Positions 25,413 to 32,096 of a DNA stretch of 42,539 nucleotides are shown here, piece by piece. The notes beneath the pieces are model-generated. The model did no database searches, was not told the DNA's origin, and saw nothing but the letters and a program-made list of their open reading frames with translations. Numbering within the stretch: the first letter of the stretch is position 1; every line of letters starts with the position of its first letter. Made by a program: the position numbers and the translations under genes. The stretch lies in the IMG/VR virus record IMGVR_UViG_3300020442_001730, positions 1-42,539 of that record; one strand, written 5' to 3'. The DNA comes from a virus.

Positions 25413-25545
25413 TTGATTCCTTATGCATTTGTGATAAATGTGTATTAATGTAGTCTTTTAAACTTCTTTGTTTTTTCTCGAATAGCTTTTTTAAAAAATT
25501 TTTTTGAAAGGCTTTTTTCATTCCAAAATTATGTCGACTAATCAC
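25342..25545 (-). CDS. Hypothetical basic protein, start uncertain
   Basis: A frame rich in Lys, Phe and Gln (MKKAFQKNFLKKLFEKKQRSLKDYINTHLSQMHKESNGTQK) overlaps the downstream gene by 71 bases and the upstream stop by 8 (GTGATTAG). I choose GTG 25545 because a G-rich ribosome-like site (GGTGGGGG) stands 5 bases before it; ATG 25521 and GTG 25557 are alternatives. The large overlap lowers confidence that it is translated. Confidence 0.4.
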   Translation of the reverse strand: MISRHNFGMKKAFQKNFLKKLFEKKQRSLKDYINTHLSQMHKESNGTQKTSEKPEEVGKAKVENKVR

Positions 25546-25825
25546 GATAGCCCCCACCCTTTTGTTTATAGAGTCTCGCTAGGGCTTGGGCTTTCCGAGC
25601 CGACCACTTCCCACTAGCCGTTCCATAGGAGTTCGAATTTAAAATTTGTTGATACAGTCTTTTCCTGAGTGCTGGCTTCGTGTAATTGCCAGCAGAGTTA
25701 ACCTTTGATTTCGCCTTAACCTTGCCACCTTTCTTGTATCCCATCTTCTCAGCAACTTCAGGACGTACTTGTTTTAGTTTTCTAATTCCAGCCCCTTTGG
25801 CTCCAGACGGTATTGGCTTTGGCAT
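25538..25825 (-). CDS. Conserved small phage protein with SARKAQ-GGGY motif
   Basis: The 95-residue protein ends NSNSYGTASGKWSARKAQALARLYKQKGGGYRD. The W-S-A-R-K-A-Q...Y...GGGY signature is shared by many small proteins of marine phages and giant viruses. The N-terminal half is very basic (KKGGKVKAKSKV). It shares one base with the preceding gene (TAATG) and sits between small and large terminase genes. Function unknown; packaging help is possible by position. Confidence 0.7.
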   Translation of the reverse strand: MPKPIPSGAKGAGIRKLKQVRPEVAEKMGYKKGGKVKAKSKVNSAGNYTKPALRKRLYQQILNSNSYGTASGKWSARKAQALARLYKQKGGGYRD

Positions 25826-26091
25826 TATTGCTCCTCTTCTTCTCTATTAACGACATCTGTTACAGTTTCATCCAACTTTAAGTTAAATGTAATTCCTTGT
25901 GATACATGCTCCGTCTTAACGTCCGACAAGCTCGGCAAAGACTTATCAAGCAATATCTTGATTGAGTTAACCTGAGAGTTGGACAAGTCTACCTTGCCCT
26001 CAATATGACCCATCAAACGGTTAATCAATTGAGTGACCTGTATCTTCTGTCTACACAACTCACTATGTCTCGTATTTAATCTTCTAGCCAT
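25825..26091 (-). CDS. Putative terminase small subunit
   Basis: The 88-residue product has a helical core, RHSELCRQKIQVTQLINRLMGHIEGKVDLSNSQVNSIKILLDKSLPSLSDVKTEHV. This matches small phage proteins with 'R..I...QL..RL..H..G...MS..Q..AA.ILL.K.LP.L...E', often found just before the large terminase and regarded as small terminase subunits. The C-terminus is acidic. It would recognise phage DNA and regulate the motor. Placement at the head of the packaging block supports the call; I cannot verify DNA binding. Confidence 0.65.
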   Translation of the reverse strand: MARRLNTRHSELCRQKIQVTQLINRLMGHIEGKVDLSNSQVNSIKILLDKSLPSLSDVKTEHVSQGITFNLKLDETVTDVVNREEEEQ

Positions 26092-26093
26092 TT

Positions 26094-26330
26094 CTACTTA
26101 TTCCTATTCTTTTGCAAATCAGATTCATCTGCCCATAAAAATGCACAGGTGTACTCCAGCTTGTCTCTGTTCATCTTGAACTGAGCTTTCGCAATATCAT
26201 ACCCATCAGACTTACCAACCTTGTAAGCGGTTTCCCACATATCAAACATCTTTGCATCGTATTTGGTCATCAACATATACGTCAGTACTATGCCAGCCAT
26301 AAAAGTTAAAACAGGTGCGACTACATTCAT
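26094..26330 (-). CDS. Small membrane-anchored protein, first gene of late operon
   Basis: The 78-residue product has an N-terminal hydrophobic segment (VVAPVLTFMAGIVLTYMLM, about 3-21) followed by a soluble charged part with several Tyr, Met and Lys residues. It could be an uncleaved signal anchor with the C-terminus outside or inside. AAGGAA lies 6 bases before the ATG. It is the first gene of the leftward block. I do not recognise it; possible roles include superinfection exclusion or holin-like activity. Confidence 0.6.
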   Translation of the reverse strand: MNVVAPVLTFMAGIVLTYMLMTKYDAKMFDMWETAYKVGKSDGYDIAKAQFKMNRDKLEYTCAFLWADESDLQKNRNK

Positions 26331-26618
26331 TCAGGTTCCTTTCAGAGAAGTGCGTGTGGACATGCTCTATACATGTAGTTTTAGACCCCCGTGTGCATGT
26401 ACCTGTGTCCACTAGGGGGGGTGTGCAAGGGCAACGGATTCTAAAACCGATGACCGCTAGCCAATACCTTTGCTCTTCAACGGTCTGTGACCACGATTAA
26501 CCATGTTTCAGCTACCTCTTTTTTTACCCGAAGGCGAGGTATGCCTTTTTTTCTATTAAAACCGCACGGCATTGATGTTCATATGTCGTTGATTCAAATA
26601 AAGAAACGGAGCTAACTT
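26331..26618. promoter_or_regulatory. Divergent intergenic region between late and early blocks
   Basis: These 288 bases separate the leftward late operon from the rightward early block. They hold complementary pieces (TGGAC near 26357 with GTCCA near 26409; CCCCC near 26386 with GGGGGGG near 26415), no tRNA and no convincing ORF. A terminator-like hairpin with a T-run sits at 26513-26558 on the plus strand. I cannot find strong -35/-10 pairs, but promoters for both blocks are expected here or nearby. Confidence 0.5.
26513..26558 (+). terminator. Rho-independent-type terminator T1 with CTATTA tail
   Basis: TACCTC (26513-26518) pairs with GAGGTA (26536-26541) around a 17-base loop that contains ACCCGAAGG. 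The T-run TTTTTTT follows, then CTATTA. It is the first of three hairpins in this block that end in TTTTTCTATTA. It stands 60 bases before the first rightward gene, so it would stop any plus-strand transcript that started in the divergent region, or act as an attenuator. Confidence 0.6.
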
Positions 26619-26882
26619 ATGCAAGACCACATCTTCTACGCAATCATCGATTTTCTTTGGATAACAGTTGTATGTCCATTAACAGCCTTCTTAGCATACG
26701 GCTGGTATTCATTAGAACTATTCGCTATATGGCACTACGTTGTCATGTTCCTCTTATGCTTTCCATCCATTCTTGCACCTTGGTTTCTAGCAGACTTTGG
26801 GCATCGCATACAGGAATGCATCAACCATCACAGAAAAATCAAAGAACTACGTTCCCTCACACGATGGACTTTCTTCGATTGA
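26619..26882 (+). CDS. Small membrane protein, 87 residues
   Basis: Two hydrophobic segments are visible (about residues 6-28, YAIIDFLWITVVCPLTAFLAYGW, and 35-58, LFAIWHYVVMFLLCFPSILAPWFL), followed by a basic cytoplasmic-type tail with His, Arg and Lys. A CGGAG site lies about 8 bases before the ATG. It is the first rightward gene and is flanked by the terminator-like hairpins T1 and T2, so it forms its own unit. It may act on the host envelope; no family is recognised. Confidence 0.65.
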   Translation: MQDHIFYAIIDFLWITVVCPLTAFLAYGWYSLELFAIWHYVVMFLLCFPSILAPWFLADFGHRIQECINHHRKIKELRSLTRWTFFD

Positions 26883-26887
26883 TTACC

Positions 26888-26933
26888 ACCTTCTCCTTTA
26901 TCCCTGAAGGAGGAGGTTCCTCTTTTTCTATTA
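26888..26933 (+). terminator. Terminator T2 with CTATTA tail
   Basis: An 11-pair stem (26888-26898 with 26907-26917, one G-T wobble) closes the 8-base loop TATCCCTG and is followed by CTCTTTTTCTATTA. The loop-side sequence CCCTGAAGG resembles those of T1 and T3. It lies 5 bases after the membrane protein stop and 25 bases before the next ATG. Confidence 0.75.
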
Positions 26934-26958
26934 ATGTTCAAAACCATAGGAGATTTAA

Positions 26959-27513
26959 ATGAACATATCTACCATTGAAGTACCTACCGCTGATACCGTA
27001 GTTGACGTATCCCCAGCCACCCCAGCTCAAATCAATAGCTTGGTTAGCATGAAGCTAAAAACCGAAGATGAAGCTAAGCAGTTGACTAAAGTCGAAGCTT
27101 CTCGGTTAATCACGCAACGGCAAGTGTTTGCTAATACGCAACCCGCTGGTGGACTAGCTATATCTGCTAATCAGCAAGGAGCTAGAACGTTTCCCACCGC
27201 TATGGATTCGGAAACTGGTGTAACCACTTGCAATCTTGGAGAGACTCGTAGGTCTTTGCAGAATACGCTGTTAATCAAAGAGCTTATGGCAAACATCGTA
27301 GAACTGGATACGCTTGTTGGCACATCCGATGGCGAAGTAACCGAAGAGCATCAGACGTTGCTTAATCAACTGAAGATGGTTGCTATCAAACTTGGGAAAG
27401 TCAATATGCTGACATCCCATCTCGTGGACAGCGTTTGCGATTCAAACAAAGATGCTGACCGCAAGGCTGTGTCTGACTTCGTGAATCGGGTCAAGATACC
27501 AAACGTTGGCTAA
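26959..27513 (+). CDS. Hypothetical soluble protein, 184 residues
   Basis: The protein is acidic, with an N-terminal Ala/Val/Pro/Thr part (ISTIEVPTADTVVDVSPATPAQINSL), a Gln/Ala segment (ITQRQVFANTQPAGGLAISANQQGART) and a helical C-terminal half (SLQNTLLIKELMANIVELDTLVGTSDGEVTEEHQTLLNQLKMVAIKLGKVNMLTSHLVDSV). A TAGGAGA site precedes the ATG. It stands alone between terminator T2 and composite element A, so it is probably separately controlled. Its base composition is more GC-balanced than its neighbours. No family is recognised. Confidence 0.65.
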   Translation: MNISTIEVPTADTVVDVSPATPAQINSLVSMKLKTEDEAKQLTKVEASRLITQRQVFANTQPAGGLAISANQQGARTFPTAMDSETGVTTCNLGETRRSLQNTLLIKELMANIVELDTLVGTSDGEVTEEHQTLLNQLKMVAIKLGKVNMLTSHLVDSVCDSNKDADRKAVSDFVNRVKIPNVG

Positions 27514-27523
27514 ACCTCGATTA

Positions 27524-27604
27524 CTCGATACCGTGGCTGAAGTACACGGTATCGAGTTCACTTCTTATCGGAGTTCACAAGCCTGATTCACACTATTTCC
27601 ACAA
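27524..27604 (+). promoter_or_regulatory. Composite element A: stem-loop plus 18-base box
   Basis: A perfect 12-base inverted repeat (CTCGATACCGTG at 27524-27535, CACGGTATCGAG at 27545-27556, 9-base loop) starts 10 bases after the upstream stop. After 30 bases comes the box TTCACACTATTTCCACAA (27587-27604), which runs directly into the GGAG ribosome site of the next gene. The same arrangement is found at 28101-28167 and 35271-35341. No T-run follows the hairpin, so simple intrinsic termination is not the obvious reading. Confidence 0.75.
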
Positions 27605-27613
27605 GGAGAAGCA

Positions 27614-27697
27614 ATGAGTTACAGCTACAAACAACGCAAAAAGAATCTTAAGCGTAAGACTAATCAACCACAACCACGAGGTAATTATGCATACTAG
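27614..27697 (+). CDS. Tiny basic peptide, 27 residues
   Basis: ATG 27614 stands 6 bases after AAGGAGAAG and opens MSYSYKQRKKNLKRKTNQPQPRGNYAY before TAG. Nine of 27 residues are Lys or Arg. Its last codons overlap the start of the next gene (ATG 27687) by 11 bases. The good ribosome site and overlap suggest it is translated, either as a small nucleic-acid-binding peptide or as a leader that couples translation to the DUF6876-like gene. Confidence 0.5.
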   Translation: MSYSYKQRKKNLKRKTNQPQPRGNYAY

Positions 27698-28082
27698 AAA
27701 CGCAAACTACGATTTAAACACTTTCTTTGGTTCACGAACTTTCTCAAGTTTAGGTGGGCTGTTTCCTAAATACGAAGTATCAGAAGGTGTTGCACACCTG
27801 ATGACTACAGCACAAGCATCATGGTTTGTAACAGACTGTGTTGCTTTTCATTCCGTGAAATGTAAACCTCAAGACGGACTCATTGTATGTCAGCTTGTTT
27901 GTGACCCTCGCATGAGCGGTGGAGACAAACAACAAGACGGTTTCTTAATGATAACCGATGGGGATTACAACGTTCTTCATAAACAAACTTATGATTCTGT
28001 TAACTTAGAAGACGGTAAATACGAAATCTGGATTCAGTTTAACGGAGATGGTTTCACAGTTTACTTGCCTTCCGAGCATTGA
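27687..28082 (+). CDS. DUF6876-like protein
   Basis: The 131-residue product contains VSEGVAHLMTTAQASWFVTDCVAFHSV, then a strand-rich part, and ends DGKYEIWIQFNGDGFTVYLPSEH. This matches the DUF6876 pattern ('...T.GV.YLA..A..YWL.D.I.S.Q...... W.L......LTC.DGN..V...Q.I.YTDFPL..I.LY.....LLPSEY'), common in phages and plasmids but of unknown role. It ends 18 bases before the stem of composite element B. Predicted soluble. Confidence 0.7.
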   Translation: MHTRNANYDLNTFFGSRTFSSLGGLFPKYEVSEGVAHLMTTAQASWFVTDCVAFHSVKCKPQDGLIVCQLVCDPRMSGGDKQQDGFLMITDGDYNVLHKQTYDSVNLEDGKYEIWIQFNGDGFTVYLPSEH

Positions 28083-28100
28083 TACACCAACTATTGTGTG

Positions 28101-28167
28101 CTGAGGACTTCGGTTCTCAGCCACTATGGTTGCGTGTTGACGAGACTAACTCACACTATTCCCACAA
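28101..28167 (+). promoter_or_regulatory. Composite element B: UUCG stem-loop plus 18-base box
   Basis: CTGAGGAC (28101-28108) pairs with GTTCTCAG (28113-28120) around TTCG, a C(UUCG)G tetraloop, the most stable common RNA loop. After 29 bases comes CTCACACTATTCCCACAA (28150-28167), one or two bases different from the boxes of elements A and C. Terminator T3 begins seven bases further on. Confidence 0.75.
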
Positions 28168-28173
28168 CCATTC

Positions 28174-28217
28174 CTTCCCCAACCCTCAAAGGGGAAGCAC
28201 ATCCCTTTTTTCTATTA
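28174..28217 (+). terminator. Terminator T3 with CTATTA tail
   Basis: CTTCCCC (28174-28180) pairs with GGGGAAG (28191-28197) around AACCCTCAAA; nine bases later TTTTTTCTATTA follows (28206-28217). The loop sequence CCCTCAAAGG resembles T2. The distance from stem to T-run is longer than in classical terminators, as in T1, so the T-run plus CTATTA tail may have a separate meaning. Confidence 0.6.
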
Positions 28218-28254
28218 CGCAGTACAACTTTTGAAACTAAGTGAAAGGAAAGTT

Positions 28255-28620
28255 ATGGATAATTTAGACGATTTAATTGTTGTTTGGTCACAACCTCATG
28301 TAAGTTTTGGTGCTGAAACTCCTGAAGGATGTCAATGGACAAAGTTTCAGAAAGAACAACCTCCTGTATTTTTATGTGACGAAAATGGAGCGGTGCTTAC
28401 ATTTAAATCTCAGCAAGAGTTGTTTGATGCCCAACTGTTTAAAGCGGAAAACATTGATGACCTTTTAGATTATTCCGAAGCTGGAATATACATTACAACA
28501 TTAAAACAATGTAAAGCACGAAACGAAAACTTCAGAATGTTTAGTTGGCACAGAGACGGCACGGAACAACCAGCTAAAACAGGTCGTATATCAAACATAT
28601 TTTCTATAGTTAAAGATTAA
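28255..28620 (+). CDS. Hypothetical acidic protein, 121 residues
   Basis: The product begins MDNLDDLIVVWSQPHVSFGAETPEGCQWTKFQKEQPPVFLCDENGAVLTFKSQQELFDAQLF. It contains alternating acidic loops and hydrophobic strands, suggesting a small alpha-beta fold. The start at 28255 is taken from AAGGAAAG eight bases upstream; an in-frame ATG at 28231 lacks such a site. It is the first gene after the T3 hairpin. No recognised family. Confidence 0.6.
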   Translation: MDNLDDLIVVWSQPHVSFGAETPEGCQWTKFQKEQPPVFLCDENGAVLTFKSQQELFDAQLFKAENIDDLLDYSEAGIYITTLKQCKARNENFRMFSWHRDGTEQPAKTGRISNIFSIVKD

Positions 28621-28649
28621 CTCAACCATCAAATCCACAGGAGATTACG

Positions 28650-28895
28650 ATGAATAGATTTAAAAATCCTATCGTTTTAAATAAACGAATAGAGTCTACT
28701 AATAAGAATGCCGAGACACTTACGTTTGACTGGCGTGTCACACATGGAACGAATCGTTTGTATCCAACAAACATGGGTACACAAGTATGGATGAAGTTAC
28801 TTGGTAATCACAACAAGACACTTAGTCCAGCTCAACTTATGCACGTTGTTAATAGTGACAAGTTCAACGTAGAGATTAACGCATCACTTGATTAG
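28650..28895 (+). CDS. Hypothetical protein, 81 residues
   Basis: The sequence MNRFKNPIVLNKRIESTNKNAETLTFDWRVTHGTNRLYPTNMGTQVWMKLLGNHNKTLSPAQLMHVVNSDKFNVEINASLD is hydrophilic, with one amphipathic helix near the C-terminus. CAGGAGA lies 6 bases before the ATG. Tight spacing with the next gene (9 bases) places it in the small-gene operon. I see no known motif. Confidence 0.6.
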   Translation: MNRFKNPIVLNKRIESTNKNAETLTFDWRVTHGTNRLYPTNMGTQVWMKLLGNHNKTLSPAQLMHVVNSDKFNVEINASLD

Positions 28896-28904
28896 GAGAT
28901 ACGA

Positions 28905-29318
28905 ATGCCTATTGACCTTCGCACAGATGCACAGCCCTTGAAGAAAGCTCTCAAGGAAATACAACAAGTAACACATAGTGTAGATAACGACATGAAACCT
29001 ATCGTTACTAAAACAAACTATCAATGTTGCCAAAGCTGTGGTTGCAGTTTCATCGCTCATTATTATGGCGAGAATTGCGACTACATTTTTTATCACAATC
29101 AAAGCAATGAATCACTCAAAGCTTGGGGTTGCACCATGTTGTATCACACAATTGAACCTACTAGTCGTAGATTTGTTGTCGACACTCTTCGCAAACATGA
29201 TTGCACCGTTAACTGGGATGGATGTGAACACACAGCCATTGAAGTTATGGTTCCCAAAGCTAAAGAAATATTAAAACCTGAACATTGGGTAAAGGAGATT
29301 CCAAATGAACAGTATTAG
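28905..29318 (+). CDS. DUF6891-like Cys-rich protein
   Basis: The 137-residue product has NYQCCQSCGCSFIAHYYGENCDYIFYHNQSNES, then LYHTIEPTSRRFVVDTLRKHDCTVNWDGCEHTAIEVM. The layout, a Cys-Cys-x-x-C-G metal site, Y-x-F-Y-H and a final V-x-W-D-G strand, resembles DUF6891-type proteins ('F.CCQ.CG.A.........YVFYH.QD......G....L.........V...I...L...G..V.WDG....RI.V'). It may bind zinc. Its 3' end overlaps the next gene by 14 bases. Confidence 0.6.
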   Translation: MPIDLRTDAQPLKKALKEIQQVTHSVDNDMKPIVTKTNYQCCQSCGCSFIAHYYGENCDYIFYHNQSNESLKAWGCTMLYHTIEPTSRRFVVDTLRKHDCTVNWDGCEHTAIEVMVPKAKEILKPEHWVKEIPNEQY

Positions 29319-29514
29319 TGATATTGAAATGGAACCATTAATCCCTGATTGTTGTATGTGTGGCAAGTCTTGTCGTAATGACGAGACTGGCTGGCATTAC
29401 GGTCATAATCCAGACCCTTTTTGCACACCTGAAGGCAGATGTTGCGATGAGTGTAACAAATTAGTTGTTGCTTATCGTATACAAAAGTTTAACGAATTGA
29501 AAGGAACTGTATGA
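29305..29514 (+). CDS. Zinc-knuckle protein, 69 residues
   Basis: MNSISDIEMEPLIPDCCMCGKSC followed by GWHYGHNPDPFCTPEGRCCDECNKLVVAYRIQKF is a compact zinc-binding protein. Ligands are probably C16/C19 with H and C in GHNPDPFC and C-x-x-C in CDEC. The 'GHNP.P......RCC..CN..VV..R' motif recurs in phages and bacteria. Its first nine codons have a diverged copy in the intergenic region near 38966. Overlap with both neighbours suggests coupling. Confidence 0.7.
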   Translation: MNSISDIEMEPLIPDCCMCGKSCRNDETGWHYGHNPDPFCTPEGRCCDECNKLVVAYRIQKFNELKGTV

Positions 29515-29906
29515 ATAAGCGAAATGATTATCCAAAAGTCGAAGTAATAACGAGAAAGGAAGTCAAAGTCACTAAGCTGAAAATTAGCTTTACGATAGCA
29601 ACAGACACAACAATTTCCGAAGACAAGCTTTTGATGGAATTGAGATGGCTTCTAAGCGATATTAAGATTCCTCACTCAGATTTTACTGGAATATATTTGG
29701 CTCCAATAAAGATAGATACAGTAGATTTAGTCCCAGAAGATACGAGAGTTTTTGCGACTCAAAAGGTAGAGAACTTTTTCTACATGAAAACCGCAGATTC
29801 TATTGCAGATGGAGAATGGGAAGAACTAGAAAATCCGAGCGGAATAGTAGCAACTTCTGAACCAACAATTACTAATGATAAAGAATGGAGCTTTTATGAA
29901 CGATAA
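29511..29906 (+). CDS. Hypothetical protein, 131 residues
   Basis: The product begins MNKRNDYPKVEVITRKEVKVTKLKISFTIATDTTISEDKLLMELRWLLSDIKIPHSDFTGIYL and has an acidic C-terminal half (ADSIADGEWEELENPSGIVATSEPTITNDKEW). The beta-alpha pattern and W-E-E-L suggest a small soluble fold. It starts by ATGA overlap with the zinc-knuckle gene and overlaps the next start by 11 bases. No family recognised. Confidence 0.6.
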   Translation: MNKRNDYPKVEVITRKEVKVTKLKISFTIATDTTISEDKLLMELRWLLSDIKIPHSDFTGIYLAPIKIDTVDLVPEDTRVFATQKVENFFYMKTADSIADGEWEELENPSGIVATSEPTITNDKEWSFYER

Positions 29907-30237
29907 CATTGAAACCATTACGTTCACAGTTAAGTACACCGTATTTACAGACTGGGAAGTTCAAGTAAGTGTCCCAGCATACGAACTTACGCAAGAGCAA
30001 ATGCAATTACTTGCTAATGAAGAAATTGGTTATTACGATTTACCTGAATCACTCAGAGATGGTTGCGATTTAGATAGTAACTTAGCAGACACCGCTGATA
30101 TGGGACGACCAATAGGACATGCACAAGCAATACATGACCAAAGTTTAGCTAACTTAGAATTTTACGACATCACAAATGTAGAATTCGAAGATAGTGATGG
30201 TAAGTCAGTTGAACTAGAACAGGAGGATACACTATGA
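29896..30237 (+). CDS. Hypothetical acidic protein, 113 residues
   Basis: The product, MNDNIETITFTVKYTVFTDWEVQVSVPAYELTQEQMQLLANEEIGYYDLPESLRDGCDLDSNLADTADMG..., is strongly acidic with a beta start. ATG 29896 is chosen since TGGAGC stands a few bases before it and it overlaps the upstream stop by 11 bases; an in-frame ATG at 29875 is possible. Highly acidic small phage proteins can mimic DNA, but no particular family supports that here. Confidence 0.55.
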   Translation: MNDNIETITFTVKYTVFTDWEVQVSVPAYELTQEQMQLLANEEIGYYDLPESLRDGCDLDSNLADTADMGRPIGHAQAIHDQSLANLEFYDITNVEFEDSDGKSVELEQEDTL

Positions 30238-30380
30238 CTGACGAATTTTATGAGTGGCTCAACCAATGTCCTGTCCAATGGGTACGATTAGGAACAAAAG
30301 GAAGTCTTCATTTAGAATCTGCTACATATGAATTTTATGCAGATACCGAAGACACCGAAGACGAACAAGGAGACTTATGA
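30234..30380 (+). CDS. Small acidic protein, 48 residues
   Basis: ATG 30234 overlaps the TGA of the preceding gene (ATGA), with AGGAGG 6 bases upstream. The product MTDEFYEWLNQCPVQWVRLGTKGSLHLESATYEFYADTEDTEDEQGDL resembles short phage proteins beginning '..F..WL..CPV.W......' of unknown role. Four bases separate it from the GP88-like gene. Confidence 0.65.
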   Translation: MTDEFYEWLNQCPVQWVRLGTKGSLHLESATYEFYADTEDTEDEQGDL

Positions 30381-30384
30381 CCAC

Positions 30385-31053
30385 ATGAATTACAATACTG
30401 CCAAGCAAATTGTTGGCTCTGACCTTGGACAAGCTTCCAAGATGCCAACAAAAACTTGGGGTATTTCTGCAAGTAAGTGTGTTACTGGAATCAAACTTTC
30501 GAAATTACCAAACAGCTCTTGTTATTTTTGTTATGCAAAGAATAACAAGTATTCAACTCCTGTGGTAATGGACTGCCATGAACGTAGACTACAAGGTATT
30601 GAACATCCCCTTTGGGTTGATGCAATGGTGTACCTCATGCAGTTTCATTCGCTGTCTGACTTTCGTTGGTTTGATTCTGGCGACATACAAAGCTTAGAAC
30701 ATTTGCAAAAGATTGTAACTATTGCCAGAAAGCTACCTCAAGTAAAGTTCTGGTGTCCAACTCAAGAACGTAAGTTTATTAGTCAGTTCTTAAAGACCGA
30801 CACCATTCCCACTAACCTTGTTTTCAGACTTTCTCGTCCGTTCATTAACATGACCGTACCGAAGAAAGATTTATTAACTACAACAAGTTCTGTATTAACA
30901 AAAGACTTTTTTGCTAAGACTGTTTCCAATGCACGAGCTGTTAAGTGCATGGCAAAGTCTGTTGCAAAAGACCATCCCAGCTACGGCAAATGCGGTACAT
31001 GTCGTGCTTGCTGGGATTCAACTGTAGACCACATCTACTACCTAAAGCATTAA
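30385..31053 (+). CDS. GP88-domain protein
   Basis: The 222-residue product matches the phage GP88 family: TWGISASKCVTGIKLSKLPNSSCYFCYAKNNKY near the N-terminus (Cys positions S-K-C and C-Y-F-C), then DFRWFDSGDIQSLEHLQKIVTIARKLPQVKFWCPTQERKFI, and a C-terminal CGTCRACWD. The Cys arrangement suggests metal or iron-sulphur binding, and the W-D-S-G-D-I.. F.T/S.. pattern resembles a TIM-barrel-like strand order; no reaction is established. ATG 30385 is preferred over 30328, which would overlap the previous gene entirely. CAAGGAGA lies 12 bases upstream. Confidence 0.78.
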   Translation: MNYNTAKQIVGSDLGQASKMPTKTWGISASKCVTGIKLSKLPNSSCYFCYAKNNKYSTPVVMDCHERRLQGIEHPLWVDAMVYLMQFHSLSDFRWFDSGDIQSLEHLQKIVTIARKLPQVKFWCPTQERKFISQFLKTDTIPTNLVFRLSRPFINMTVPKKDLLTTTSSVLTKDFFAKTVSNARAVKCMAKSVAKDHPSYGKCGTCRACWDSTVDHIYYLKH

Positions 31054-31057
31054 ATTA

Positions 31058-31085
31058 TTAACAATAGTAATATTTAGTGTATAAT
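31058..31085 (+). promoter_or_regulatory. Sigma-70-type promoter before DUF932 gene
   Basis: TTAACA (31058-31063), a 16-base spacer and a perfect TATAAT (31080-31085) stand 33 bases before the DUF932 start, just after the GP88 stop. The spacer includes ATAGTAAT, similar to the TTAGTAAT half-sites in the 35.4 and 39.0 kb regions. It is the best bacterial-type promoter I see in the window. Confidence 0.7.
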
Positions 31086-31118
31086 GAACCTATCTACTTT
31101 AATTAAAGGAGAAACACT

Positions 31119-32096
31119 ATGGATTTGACTTCCATGATGTCTGTCGAAACAGACACCCCTGTTGCACCAGCAATTATTACTGATACTCATACGAATTATG
31201 ATGCTCGTTTTGCTTTGTTTCCACCATTGCCTGATGCCTTGAACTATCTTCCAGTAGCTAAGCCTGTTTTCTCTGAAGACATGAACGGTGTATTGACAGA
31301 GAACAAACATCAAGTCCAACTTTGGAATCCTAAAGTCAATGAGCCGATTCAAATTGTTGGCAACAAGTATACGTTTCATAACTTCAATGACTTGTATAGC
31401 CGTTATGTTCAATGCATTGTAAACTCTGACCTCAATCTTAAAGATATGCGTATTCAGTTCAAACCGAACTGGAACGCTTCATCTGTTGAAATATGGGTAT
31501 CTTTGCCAGCACATAACTTTGAAAAATATCTGGGCGAGGAATCATTTATGCTTATTCGCTTGCGTGATTCACACAATCAAAGTAGTGTGCGTTCTGTTAC
31601 CGCAGAGATTGTTCGTCGTTTTTGTTTCAACGGTTGTGTCTGGGGCAAAGAAAAATCTACATACATACAAGAGAAACATACAAGTAGGGCTGACCCATTG
31701 AGTCTTGCTGACTCTGCTAGTAAGTTTCCATCTATCCTTGCTAACCACGCTGAAATGATGGCAAGCATGAAAGATGTACATGTTTCCAAAGATGAATCCT
31801 TTGACTTCTTTAGAAGTACTATTGCTTCTCGTATTGTCAATGGCAAATCAAAAGTCAATGAAAGAGAAATGGAGCGTTGCAACCATCGTTGGGCAAAGTA
31901 TCCCCAAGATGGAGAAACTCTTTGGAGAACATACAACGTGCTTACTGATTACTCTACTCACTTTACTACGAATGCTAGTGATGAAGTCCGTAAAGCGGAA
32001 GACCGCAGAAGTGAAGTACGTTCTGCTCTCAACACTAGTTGGTTCAGGTCAAAGCTTTTTAAAGCAGAAGCTGATGAAGTAGAAGTTTTATCGTGA
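31119..32096 (+). CDS. DUF932 family protein
   Basis: The 325-residue protein resembles DUF932 phage and plasmid proteins: PVFSEDMNGVLTENKHQVQLWNPKVNEPIQIVGNKYTFHNFNDLYSRYVQ (a 'VG..Y....N.D...' start), then a central part with EESFMLIRLRDSHNQSSVRSVTAEIVRRFCFNGCVWGKEKSTYIQEKHTSR ('..G.D.S.S......VRV.C.NGM......' type). A helical C-terminus follows with NALTDYSTHF-like TYNVLTDYSTHFTT. The family is often linked to plasmid maintenance or phage genomes; its activity is unknown. It has its own promoter and an AAAGGAG site, implying strong expression. Confidence 0.78.
   Translation: MDLTSMMSVETDTPVAPAIITDTHTNYDARFALFPPLPDALNYLPVAKPVFSEDMNGVLTENKHQVQLWNPKVNEPIQIVGNKYTFHNFNDLYSRYVQCIVNSDLNLKDMRIQFKPNWNASSVEIWVSLPAHNFEKYLGEESFMLIRLRDSHNQSSVRSVTAEIVRRFCFNGCVWGKEKSTYIQEKHTSRADPLSLADSASKFPSILANHAEMMASMKDVHVSKDESFDFFRSTIASRIVNGKSKVNEREMERCNHRWAKYPQDGETLWRTYNVLTDYSTHFTTNASDEVRKAEDRRSEVRSALNTSWFRSKLFKAEADEVEVLS

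Noticed and set aside
26425-26505. tRNA-like stretch with GGATTCTAAAACC and a later CCA
   Set aside because: The anticodon stem does not pair properly, no T-arm motif (GTTCGA) is present and no acceptor stem can be drawn.
31577-31936. Minus-strand ORF of 119 codons opposite DUF932
   Set aside because: It is opposite a recognised protein family, has no ribosome site, and its composition is that of a complement.
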